Source: Microbispora hainanensis (GTDB lineage Bacteria > Actinomycetota > Actinomycetes > Streptosporangiales > Streptosporangiaceae). Taken from it: a DNA stretch of 64,000 bases. This document shows positions 47,768-55,496 of the stretch, piece by piece. Numbering within the stretch: position 1 is the first letter of the stretch; the number at the start of each line of letters is the position of its first letter. The notes below the pieces were generated by a model. The model ran no database searches, had not been told where the DNA came from, and saw nothing but the letters and a program-made list of their open reading frames with translations. The stretch covers positions 1 to 64,000 of the forward strand of contig NZ_VIRM01000049.1 of assembly GCF_006874475.1 (NCBI RefSeq). The letters are read 5' to 3'. The position numbers were made by a program, and so were the translations under genes.

Positions 47768-50700
47768 GCCTCCTTGCCGTACACGGTCAGCTCGTCCTCA
47801 CCCGAGGCGGGCGGCTTCGGCGTACGGCGCATGCGCTCCTTGAGCCGCTCCACCACCGTGTAGAGCGTCGGCACCAGCACCAGCGTCAGCAGCGTCGAGG
47901 AGATCAGGCCGCCGATCACGACGATGGCCAGCGGCTGGGAGATGAACCCACCCGAACCGGTCACGCCCAGCGCCATCGGCGTGAGCGCGCAGATCGTCGC
48001 GATCGCGGTCATCAGGATCGGGCGAAGCCGCCGCCGGCCGCCCTCCATGACCGCCTCCACCACGCCCAGCCCCTGCTCGCGATACTGGTTGATCAGGTCG
48101 ATCAGCACGATCGCGTTGGTGACGACGATGCCGATCAGCATCAGCATGCCGATCAGCGCGGGCACGCCGAGCGCCGTGTCGGTGGCCAGCAGCAGCCCGA
48201 TCGCACCGGTCGCCGCGAACGGGATCGACACCAGCAGGATCAGCGGCTGCACCAGGCTGCGGAACGTCGCCACCATGATCATGAAGACGATCGCCACCGC
48301 GAGCAGCATGGCCAGCCCCAGGTCGGCGAACGCGTCCTGCTGCTCGGAGCTCGCACCGCCGATCTTGTACGTCACCCCGGCCGGCAGCGTCAGCGTCTTC
48401 AGCGTGTCGGTGACCTTCGTGGTGATCGCACCGAGGTTGGACGCGTCGGCGGTGCCCGACACCGTCGCGGTGCGGTCGCCGTCCTGCCGGGTGATCTGGG
48501 TCGGGCCGTCGGCCTTCACCACGTCGGCGACGTCGCCGAGCTTCACCGGGCCCGTCGCCGTGGGGATCTCGAGCTTCCTGATCGCCGCCATGTCCTCGGG
48601 CGCGTCACCGCCGGCGCGCAGGATCACGTCGCTGGAGCGGCCGTCGACGTCGATCGAGCCGACCGGCGCGCCGCGGAACGCCTGCGCGACCAGCTGCCCG
48701 ATCCCGGCCTCGGTCAGGCCCCTGGCGGCGGCCTTCTCCCGGTCCACGTGCACCTCGACCCGCGGGATGCTGTCTTCGAGGTTGGAGGCCACGTCGCGCA
48801 ACCCGTCGATCTTGGCCATGGCGTCGCGCACCGCGGTGGCCGCCGTCTTCAGCGCGGCCTGGTCCGCGCCCTGCACGATGACCTGCACCTGGTCGGAGTT
48901 GAACCCGCCGCCGCTGCCGCCGACCGTGACGTCGCCGATCCCCGCCAGGCCCTTCAGCCGCTGCCGCAGCCGCTCCTCCAGCGCGGAGGTGTCCACGCCC
49001 TCCTTCAGTGTGACGGAGAACGACGCGCGATCCGCGCTGCCGCCCACCCCGCCGAGGAAGCGGTTCCCGCCGCCGACCGTCACCTGGTAGGACTTCACGC
49101 CCCCGTCGGCCTCCAGCACCGCCTCGACCTTCCTGGCCGCCGCGTCGGTGGTCGCCAGGGCGGTCCCGGCCGGCATCCGCTGGCTGATCTGCGTGGTGTC
49201 GTTGCCCGAGTTGTCGAGGAAGTTCGTCTTCAGGTTGGGCGCCAGGGCCATCGTCGCGGCGAACACCACCACCCCGATCAGCACCGTGATCAGGCGCCGC
49301 CGCGTCGCGAACCGCAGCACCGGCAGGTAGATCCGCTGCAGCGGGCTGCGCAGCTCCCTGCGCTCGGCGTCCTCGCGTGCAGCCTGCATCTCCTGCGGGG
49401 TGAGCGACGGCGCCTTGAGGAACCAGTACGCCAGCACCGGGATGACGGTCAGCGCCACCAGCAGCGACGCCAGCAGCGCCACGGTCACCGTGATGGCGAA
49501 CGGGCTGAACAGCTGCCCCACCATCCCGCCGACGAAGGCGATCGGCAGGAACACCGCGACCGTCGTGAGAGTGGAGGCGGTCACCGCGCCGGACACCTCG
49601 CGCACCGCGCCGAGGATCGCCCGCCGCTTCTCCTCGCCGTAGGCGAGATGGCGCTTGATGTTCTCCAGCACCACGATCGAGTCGTCGACCACCCGGCCCA
49701 CGGCGATCGTCAGCGCGCCCAGCGTCAGCAGGTTCAGCGAGTAGTCGCCGATCCACAGCGCGATCAGCGCGATCACCACCGACAGCGGGATCGACACGGC
49801 CGTGACCAGGGTCGAGCGGACCGACAGCAGGAACACCAGGATCACGAGCACGGCGAACGCCAGGCCCAGCAGGCCCTCGGTCGTGAGGTCCTCGATAGAC
49901 CGCTCGACGTACGGTGCCTGGTCGAACACCACGGTCAGCTCGGCCGTGTCGCCGAGTTCCCGCGTCAGGTCCGGCAGGGCGTCGTTCACCGCGTGGGAGA
50001 TCTGCACGGCGTTGCCGTCGGGCACCATCGTCACCGACACGCCCAGGGTCGGGGTGCCGTTGGTGCGGGTGAGCGTGGTCGCCACGGCGCCCTCGACCCT
50101 GATGTCGGCCACGTCGCCGAGCTTCACCGGCTTCGGCCGGGCCCCGGCGGCGCGGGCCTGCGCCGCCGCGGCGGCTGCGGCCGTCCCCTGCCCGGCCACG
50201 CCGCTCTGACCCGCGCCCCGGCCCGCGGTCTGTCCCGCGGCCTGTCCCGTGCTCGCGCCGCCGCGCTGCCCGGCCACGGCGCCCTGGCCCGCCGCGGGCG
50301 CGGCGGGGGTCAGGTAGAGGTTCTCGAGGTCCTTCACCGTACGCACCGGGTCGCCGATCTGCACGGTCAACGACTTGCCGCCCTCGGTCAGCGTGCCGGC
50401 CGGGATGGACACCCCGTTGGCCCGCAGGAGATCGGGGATGGCCGCGGCCGACAGCCCCAGCAGGGCGAGCCTCCCCTGGTCGGGGGTGATGACGACCTGC
50501 TGCTCGGCGGCGCCGCTGACGGTGACGTCGCGGACGCCCTCGATCGACTGCAGCTCCGGCACCATGATCTTCTCGATCTTGTCGGCCATGGCGTGCTGGT
50601 CGCCGCCGTCGCCCACCGCGATCGCCATCACCGGGATGTCGTCGGTGCTGCCCGCGACCACCTGCGGATCGACGTCGGCCGGAAGCTGCGCCTTGATCCG

Positions 50701-51042
50701 GCTGACGGCCTGCTGCATCTTCCCGATCATCTGGTCGATGTCGGTGCCGTACTCATACGCCACCTGCACCTGCGACATCCCTTCACGGGAGGTGGAGGTG
50801 ATGTCGGTGACGCCGGCGATACCCTGGAACGCGCTCTCGATCGGCTTGGTGACCTGCTCCTCGACGATCTCGGGAGCGGCACCCGGATAACTCGCCACCG
50901 TGAACGCCGCGGGGAACTCCAGCGACGGGAAAAGCTGTTGTTTCAGCGAGGGAATCGCGAACAAGCCGAAACCCGCGAGCACCACCGCAATCATGATCAC
51001 GAGAGTGCGGTTGCCAAGGCTCAGCCTGGCCAAGGAGGTCAT
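47749..51042 (-). CDS. RND (AcrB/SwrC-type) efflux transporter
   Basis: A 1097-residue resistance-nodulation-division pump with twelve transmembrane helices in two halves, each followed by a large extracellular porter loop. The proton-relay pair is in helix 4 (VGRVVDDSIVVLENIKRH). Other family segments: LFPSLEFPAAFTVASYPGAAPEIVEEQVTKPIE, GGMVGQLFSPFAITV, and GVVTNAIVLIDLINQYR-type helix 10 (IGIVVTNAIVL). Residues 246-304 form a Gly/Ala/Gln-rich low-complexity insertion in the first porter loop. AGGAG upstream of ATG 51042 fixes the start. Divergent from a MarR gene that probably represses it. Confidence 0.92.
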   Translation of the reverse strand: MTSLARLSLGNRTLVIMIAVVLAGFGLFAIPSLKQQLFPSLEFPAAFTVASYPGAAPEIVEEQVTKPIESAFQGIAGVTDITSTSREGMSQVQVAYEYGTDIDQMIGKMQQAVSRIKAQLPADVDPQVVAGSTDDIPVMAIAVGDGGDQHAMADKIEKIMVPELQSIEGVRDVTVSGAAEQQVVITPDQGRLALLGLSAAAIPDLLRANGVSIPAGTLTEGGKSLTVQIGDPVRTVKDLENLYLTPAAPAAGQGAVAGQRGGASTGQAAGQTAGRGAGQSGVAGQGTAAAAAAAQARAAGARPKPVKLGDVADIRVEGAVATTLTRTNGTPTLGVSVTMVPDGNAVQISHAVNDALPDLTRELGDTAELTVVFDQAPYVERSIEDLTTEGLLGLAFAVLVILVFLLSVRSTLVTAVSIPLSVVIALIALWIGDYSLNLLTLGALTIAVGRVVDDSIVVLENIKRHLAYGEEKRRAILGAVREVSGAVTASTLTTVAVFLPIAFVGGMVGQLFSPFAITVTVALLASLLVALTVIPVLAYWFLKAPSLTPQEMQAAREDAERRELRSPLQRIYLPVLRFATRRRLITVLIGVVVFAATMALAPNLKTNFLDNSGNDTTQISQRMPAGTALATTDAAARKVEAVLEADGGVKSYQVTVGGGNRFLGGVGGSADRASFSVTLKEGVDTSALEERLRQRLKGLAGIGDVTVGGSGGGFNSDQVQVIVQGADQAALKTAATAVRDAMAKIDGLRDVASNLEDSIPRVEVHVDREKAAARGLTEAGIGQLVAQAFRGAPVGSIDVDGRSSDVILRAGGDAPEDMAAIRKLEIPTATGPVKLGDVADVVKADGPTQITRQDGDRTATVSGTADASNLGAITTKVTDTLKTLTLPAGVTYKIGGASSEQQDAFADLGLAMLLAVAIVFMIMVATFRSLVQPLILLVSIPFAATGAIGLLLATDTALGVPALIGMLMLIGIVVTNAIVLIDLINQYREQGLGVVEAVMEGGRRRLRPILMTAIATICALTPMALGVTGSGGFISQPLAIVVIGGLISSTLLTLVLVPTLYTVVERLKERMRRTPKPPASGEDELTVYGKEALEPAQ

Positions 51043-51095
51043 CCGAGCTCCTGACATCGGGGGAAACTGTTTTCTCAAGCCTAACACTTCGCCTC

Positions 51096-51118
51096 ATGCG
51101 AACATTCAGCTGTCGCAT
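51096..51118. promoter_or_regulatory. MarR operator between RND pump and regulator
   Basis: ATGCGA and TCGCAT are perfect arms separated by 11 bases, centred in the gap between the two divergent genes. Confidence 0.55.
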
Positions 51119-51153
51119 TAACGGCTGGTAACCTCTTGACCCGAGAGGTGACA

Positions 51154-51723
51154 GTGAACGACAGCCCAGCCGAGCGGCGCGCCGGAACCGGCGCGGCGTC
51201 CGCCCCCCGCCCGCAGGACGACCCCGCCACCCGCGAGAAGATCGGGGAGGACGCCGAGCGCGGGTGTCTCATCACCCGCCTCGCCGAGCTGCAGCGCAGC
51301 ATGGGCCGCTTCTTCGCCCGCGACCGCTCGATGCCGCTGCTCGCCTCCACCCTCACGATGCAGCAGCTCAAGGTCGTCATGTTCCTGTCGTTCGCCGGGT
51401 CCACCTCCGGGCAGGAGCTCGCCCGCCACCTCGGCGTCGGCCTGGGCACCGTCACCGGCATCGTCGACCGCGTGGTGGCCCAGGGCCTGGCCAGCCGGCA
51501 CGAGGACCCCCACGACCGCCGCGTACGCCGCGTCGAACTCACCGATGCCGGGCGGCGGCTCACCAGCGAGATCGTCGAAGCCGGCACCGGAGGCTACATC
51601 CGCCTCCTTCGGCGCCTCGACACCGAGACCCTGCGCACCATGGAGACGGTGATGCGCAGGATCGAGGACGTGATGCGCGAGATGCACGCCGAAGACGCCG
51701 GCCCGCCCGACCCGTCCCCCTGA
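51154..51723 (+). CDS. MarR-family transcriptional regulator
   Basis: A 189-residue winged-helix regulator. A disordered lead of about 45 residues is followed by LITRLAELQRSMGRFFARDR, the HTH TMQQLKVVMFLSFAGSTSGQELARHLGVGLGTVTGIVDRVVAQGLASR, and wing HEDPHDRRVRRVELTDAGRRL. GTG at 51154 has GAGAGG five bases upstream; a TTG and a GTG lie just before it. It is divergent from the RND efflux gene with an ATGCGA dyad between them, the typical arrangement of a drug-sensing repressor. Confidence 0.88.
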   Translation: MNDSPAERRAGTGAASAPRPQDDPATREKIGEDAERGCLITRLAELQRSMGRFFARDRSMPLLASTLTMQQLKVVMFLSFAGSTSGQELARHLGVGLGTVTGIVDRVVAQGLASRHEDPHDRRVRRVELTDAGRRLTSEIVEAGTGGYIRLLRRLDTETLRTMETVMRRIEDVMREMHAEDAGPPDPSP

Positions 51724-51779
51724 CCTGCCCTTCGTTTCGTCCTTCGCCCCTGGCCGCCAGGCGCGCTCCGGCCTGCTGC

Positions 51780-51785
51780 TACCTT
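51780..51785 (+). promoter_or_regulatory. Probable -10 of a leaderless promoter
   Basis: TACCTT is eight bases before the ATG at 51794 of the SDR gene. Confidence 0.4.
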
Positions 51786-51793
51786 CCGGCGGC

Positions 51794-52567
51794 ATGCCGA
51801 CCTACATCGAGGAACTCTTCTCACTCACCGGCCGGGTCGCCCTCGTCACCGGAGGCAGCTCCGGCATCGGATACACCATCGCCGAGGCGCTCGGACGCGC
51901 CGGAGCGGCCGTGGTCGTGGTCGCCCGGAGACGGAAAGAGCTCGCCGAGGCCGTCGACAGGCTCCACGGCCACGGCGTGCGCGCCGCCGCCATCAGCGCC
52001 GACCTCGGCGACCGCGCCGACGTCGCCCGCGTGTGCGAGGAGGCGGACCGCTTCTTCGGCGAGATCGACATTCTCGTCAACGACGCCGCCAACAACATCA
52101 GAAAGCCCATGGCCGAGCTGACCGCCGACGACTACGACCAGACCGTCGCCGTCAACCTCACCGCGCCGTTCCTGCTCGGACAGCACTTCGGCCCCCGCAT
52201 GGCCGCCCGGGGCCGGGGCCGCATCATCAACATCGGCTCCCAGCAGTCCATCAGCGCCTTCGGCGACAGCGGCGTGTACGGCACGGCCAAGGCCGGCATC
52301 TGCGGCCTGACCCGCTCCCAGGCCGAGGCGTGGTCGGCGCACGGGGTCACCAGCAACACGCTCATCCCCGGCTTCATCCTGACCCCGCTGACCGAGCCCG
52401 CCCAGGCCGTGCCCGGACGGGTGGAGCAGATGGCCGCCCGGACCATGACCGGCCGCAACGGCGTCCCCGACGACTTCCGCGGCGTGGCCGTCTTCCTCGC
52501 CTCCGGCTCCTCGTCGTACGTCACCGGCCAGGCCATCTGCGTCGACGGCGGCTTCAGCGTCCACTAG
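51794..52567 (+). CDS. SDR family oxidoreductase
   Basis: A 257-residue classical short-chain dehydrogenase: TGGSSGIG nucleotide motif, NDAAN (NNAG equivalent), Ser in NIGSQQS, YGTAK catalytic pair, and the C-terminal ITGQAICVDGGF-type segment (VTGQAICVDGGFSVH). It is closest in layout to gluconate 5-dehydrogenase / 3-oxoacyl reductase-like enzymes, with an NAD(P)-dependent reaction in the cytoplasm. It lies 70 nt after the MarR gene but has its own promoter-like hexamer. Confidence 0.92.
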   Translation: MPTYIEELFSLTGRVALVTGGSSGIGYTIAEALGRAGAAVVVVARRRKELAEAVDRLHGHGVRAAAISADLGDRADVARVCEEADRFFGEIDILVNDAANNIRKPMAELTADDYDQTVAVNLTAPFLLGQHFGPRMAARGRGRIINIGSQQSISAFGDSGVYGTAKAGICGLTRSQAEAWSAHGVTSNTLIPGFILTPLTEPAQAVPGRVEQMAARTMTGRNGVPDDFRGVAVFLASGSSSYVTGQAICVDGGFSVH

Positions 52568-52739
52568 GTCCTTGCCAGGAGCCCGCCTGCGGGTTTCCGG
52601 GGCCGTGGCCGACCGCTGATCGCTACTTGGCCCCGCGCCGCAGCTACCGAGTTCCAGGCCGGGTATGAGGGTCACGTCCCGGCGCAACCGGACGAGCGAC
52701 AGCGAACGCCGGGGCAGGAACAGGAAGGCACGCACCGAG

Positions 52740-53198
52740 ATGTCCCGCTCCCGCGCGCGCGACCCGCGCGACACCAAGGTCCCCGCGGGGGGCCGTTCGA
52801 CCCGGCGGCTGGTCGTGGCCGCGCTCGTGATCGCCGCGGCGGGGGTCGTGGCCGCCCAGCCGGCGATGGCCCGCGTCGCCCCGCATCACCCCCGTGCGAA
52901 GCTCAGTGTCGCGCGCACGCCCGGTCCGGGCGGAGGCGGCGGGCAGCTGAGCAGAAGAGGGCGTACGGGCGGCGGCCAGGTCATCAAGGGCGGGCGCGCA
53001 GGCGGCGGCCAAGGGCAGTCCGGCGCGGGCCACTACAACCAGAACCTGACCGGCGTCATCAGCCCCGCCTTCGTCCGGGGCCAGGCGCAGCAGGCCATCA
53101 CCGACCACGGCAGGTTCGACGTGGAGTCCGGCTTCTGCGGAACCGATCCGGAGTTGTGCTCGATCACCCAGGACATGCCGATCCGCCACGGCTCGTGA
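52740..53198 (+). CDS. Secreted Gly-rich protein of unknown family
   Basis: A 152-residue predicted secreted protein. A basic start (RSTRRLVV, a weak twin-arginine-like pair) leads into the hydrophobic core VAALVIAAAGVVAAQ and signal-peptidase site AMA before RVAPHHP. The mature part is Gly/Arg-rich (GGGGGQLSRRGRTGGGQ) and ends in a more ordered block with two cysteines (GFCGTDPELCS). No family is recognised. The frame can extend 25 codons upstream, but those are Arg-rich and follow no RBS. Confidence 0.55.
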   Translation: MSRSRARDPRDTKVPAGGRSTRRLVVAALVIAAAGVVAAQPAMARVAPHHPRAKLSVARTPGPGGGGGQLSRRGRTGGGQVIKGGRAGGGQGQSGAGHYNQNLTGVISPAFVRGQAQQAITDHGRFDVESGFCGTDPELCSITQDMPIRHGS

Positions 53199-53322
53199 CC
53201 CGACGTGACCACCACCGGCCATACCGCTGATCCGCCGATCCTGCGAGCCGCCGGGCCGGCCGCGCCGGGGCTCAACCGCCTCAGGCGGTGAAACACCTTT
53301 CTGCGCATTCGACGGTTGGCAC

Positions 53323-53787
53323 CTATTCGGCGCGCATGCGTCCGATCTCGGACTGGAAGACCTCCTGCGTCCGGCTCAGGAAGGTGGCGATCAGTTCCAG
53401 CTCCTCGTCGGTGTAGTCGTCCATGGCTCCCCGCCACGCCTGGACGAACGGCCGGAACACCGGTGCGACGTCCTGCGCCGCCCGCTGCACCTGGAGCGTG
53501 ACCATGACCTTGCGGCGGTCGGAGCCGTCGCGCTCGCGCCGTACGTATCCGGCCGCCTCCAACCGGTCGATCACCCCGGTGACGGACGCCGTCGTGATGC
53601 CCGCGCGCCTGGCCAGTTCACTGGCCGTCATGGGGCCGTCGCTGAGCAGGTTGAGGCAGTGCAGATCCGTCGTGTTCACCCCGATCCGCTCGGCCGCGGC
53701 CTGGCTCATCGAGACCGACCACGCGCCCGTCCGGCGCAGTGCGTCGAGCAACTGGACCATGAGCTCGGCGCGCCTTGACACGACCAC
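53323..53787 (-). CDS. MarR-family transcriptional regulator
   Basis: A 154-residue regulator: LMVQLLDALRRTGAWSVSMSQAAAERIGVNTTDLHCLNLLSDGPMTASELARRAGITTASVTGVIDRLEAAGYVRR is the helix-turn-helix, and RDGSDRRKVMVTL the wing. The second half is a dimerisation helix pair. GTG start, with a second in-frame GTG two codons in. It is divergent from a SnoaL-like gene, with a TCTAGG/CCTAGA dyad in the gap, and probably controls both genes. Confidence 0.88.
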   Translation of the reverse strand: MVVSRRAELMVQLLDALRRTGAWSVSMSQAAAERIGVNTTDLHCLNLLSDGPMTASELARRAGITTASVTGVIDRLEAAGYVRRERDGSDRRKVMVTLQVQRAAQDVAPVFRPFVQAWRGAMDDYTDEELELIATFLSRTQEVFQSEIGRMRAE

Positions 53788-53811
53788 ACCAACTCCTTAG
53801 CCTTCCAGATA

Positions 53812-53826
53812 TCTAGGAAACCTAGA
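53812..53826. promoter_or_regulatory. MarR operator dyad
   Basis: TCTAGG-AAA-CCTAGA lies in an AT-rich gap between the MarR and SnoaL-like genes. Further CTAG words follow at 53838-53847. Confidence 0.55.
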
Positions 53827-53865
53827 GATATGCCTCTCTAGTGACTAGCCTACCGGGAGGATCCC

Positions 53866-54246
53866 ATGATCAAGGACGTGGTCAGGCGCTTCTACGACGA
53901 GGTGCTCAACGCCGACGACCTCGACGTCGCCGACGAGATCGTCGGCCCGGACTTCGCGCCCCGCGCCGGTTCCGTCCGCGGCCCCGAGGCGCTCAAGGAG
54001 ACCGCCCGCTACCTCCGCAGCGCGGTGCCCGACCTGCACTTCGACGTCGACGACCTGATCGCCGAAGGCGACCGGGTGGCCACCCGGTGGACGCTGCGCG
54101 GCACCCACCAGGGCGACTTCTTCGGCTTCCCCCCCACCGGCGGCCCGCTGGAGGTGCGCGCCTGCGTCGTCTTCCGGCTGGAGGACGGCAAGGTGGCCGA
54201 GATCTGGCCGGTCATCGACTCCAGTTCGCTCCCGCGCGCCGCGTGA
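53866..54246 (+). CDS. SnoaL-like ester-cyclase-family protein
   Basis: A 126-residue NTF2-fold protein: VVRRFYDEVLNADDLDVADEIVGPDFAPR, PEALKETARYLRSAVPDLHFDVDDLIAEGDRVATRWTLRGTHQGDFFGFPPTGGPLEVRACVVFRLEDGKVAEIWPV, the full ester-cyclase (SnoaL) consensus. Function may be cyclisation, hydrolysis or binding of a small aromatic compound. GGGAGGAT precedes the ATG. It is divergent from, and probably repressed by, the MarR gene. Confidence 0.9.
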   Translation: MIKDVVRRFYDEVLNADDLDVADEIVGPDFAPRAGSVRGPEALKETARYLRSAVPDLHFDVDDLIAEGDRVATRWTLRGTHQGDFFGFPPTGGPLEVRACVVFRLEDGKVAEIWPVIDSSSLPRAA

Positions 54247-54342
54247 CGCCCGCGACCCCCTGATCCCGGCGTCGAGGAGTTCCGGCCTGCCCGCCGGCGC
54301 CCCGGCGGGCACGTGACCGGGCCCGGACTCAGGGCCGGGCCC

Positions 54343-55170
54343 TCACTGCAGCCGGGGAGCGACCGATTCGGCGGAGACGGTGACCTCGACAGTGATGTAC
54401 GGATTATCCGGCTGCGGGAGCCGCAGCGCACGAGTGAACTGTTCCGTATCGTCCGGCATCACCTTCGGCTGAACGACGACCTTGACCCGCCCGGTCTCCT
54501 CATCGGCGTGCGCCGTCATCGTGGCCACCTCCGAACGCGATCGAAGCCGGGCGACGACCGCGTCCTGGGCCCGCCGGAGCTCCGCGGCCGAGAATCCCTT
54601 GCCGCCGATCAGGGTGACCTCCACGGGAAGGGTTTTGGTCAGCTCGATCGCGCGAGCCGGGATGTGACCCTTGAAGCCGACGCGCAGCCCCCGCTGGTCG
54701 TCGACGTATCGGACGCCGGAGATCTCGTCGGGGAACTCCGCGTTGAGCTCGTCGATCACCCCTTGGTTGGACAACTGCGAGCCGAAGCGGTCGAGGGCCT
54801 CCTCGTAGGAGATGCCCTCCGACCTGGCGATGGTGCCCAGGTCGACCAGCTCGGCGTACGGAATGCCGTCGATCGCCACGCCCGGCTCGGTCGCCGCCGG
54901 GTCGTATCCCTCGAAGTCCGTGGGCCTGGACGACGCGGTGGCGGCCATCCGGGTCGCATACCGCCGGACGACCTCCTCCAGAGGCCGGCCCGACTCCGCC
55001 GCCTCTCGCTTGAGCCGCTCCAGGGTGGGCCGATGCGCCGCAGGCTGGTCGGCACGCGGCAACACGATCGTCTCGGTCCCGGCCACGGTGGACGCCGGAC
55101 CGGCACCGGACCCGCCGCAGGCGCACAACGTCACGAGCGCGGCGATGACGGCCAAAAGCGATCTTGTCAT
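54343..55170 (-). CDS. Lipoprotein of unknown function
   Basis: A 275-residue predicted lipoprotein with signal sequence LLAVIAALVTLCAC and lipobox LCAC with acceptor Cys18, so it is anchored outside the membrane. The mature part has a helical region with RSEGISYEEALDRFGSQLSNQGVIDELNAEFPDE, then a beta-alpha block GLRVGFKGHIPARAIELTKTLPVEVTLIGGKGFS and AQDAVVARLRSRSEVATMTAHADEETGRVKVVV. This resembles pro-regions that precede streptogrisin-like proteases, but no protease domain follows. That similarity is an impression from motif layout. Confidence 0.7.
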   Translation of the reverse strand: MTRSLLAVIAALVTLCACGGSGAGPASTVAGTETIVLPRADQPAAHRPTLERLKREAAESGRPLEEVVRRYATRMAATASSRPTDFEGYDPAATEPGVAIDGIPYAELVDLGTIARSEGISYEEALDRFGSQLSNQGVIDELNAEFPDEISGVRYVDDQRGLRVGFKGHIPARAIELTKTLPVEVTLIGGKGFSAAELRRAQDAVVARLRSRSEVATMTAHADEETGRVKVVVQPKVMPDDTEQFTRALRLPQPDNPYITVEVTVSAESVAPRLQ

Positions 55171-55496
55171 ACCCCATGGACGCGCCGGCGGCCCGGAGGG
55201 TTCAACGGGGCCTGCCCCGCATGCAGTCCGGGATGACGTCGTAGCCGTCTCCCCTCGCGTTGAGATACGCCGGCGCCGGCGCCTCGCCGGAGGCCGCGGT
55301 GTTGATTCTCCGCGGTCCCGCGGCGGTGTCCCGCCCCACGTCCTGACCGTGACGCGCCGCGGGATTCCGGTGTGAAAGTTGCACGACCCGCCTAACTCCT
55401 CCGCAGCTCAGGGCCCAACCGGGGGCCTTCCGCTTGACCGTTTCAGTACGTCCTGATCACGATCGCACGAGCAAGATCCTCAAGAAAAGGGACGTA

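Noticed and set aside
47623-51054. An 1143-codon plus-strand frame opposite the RND gene
   Set aside because: Extreme His/Arg/Gly/Gln composition with no family motifs; it is the GC-bias shadow of the RND gene.
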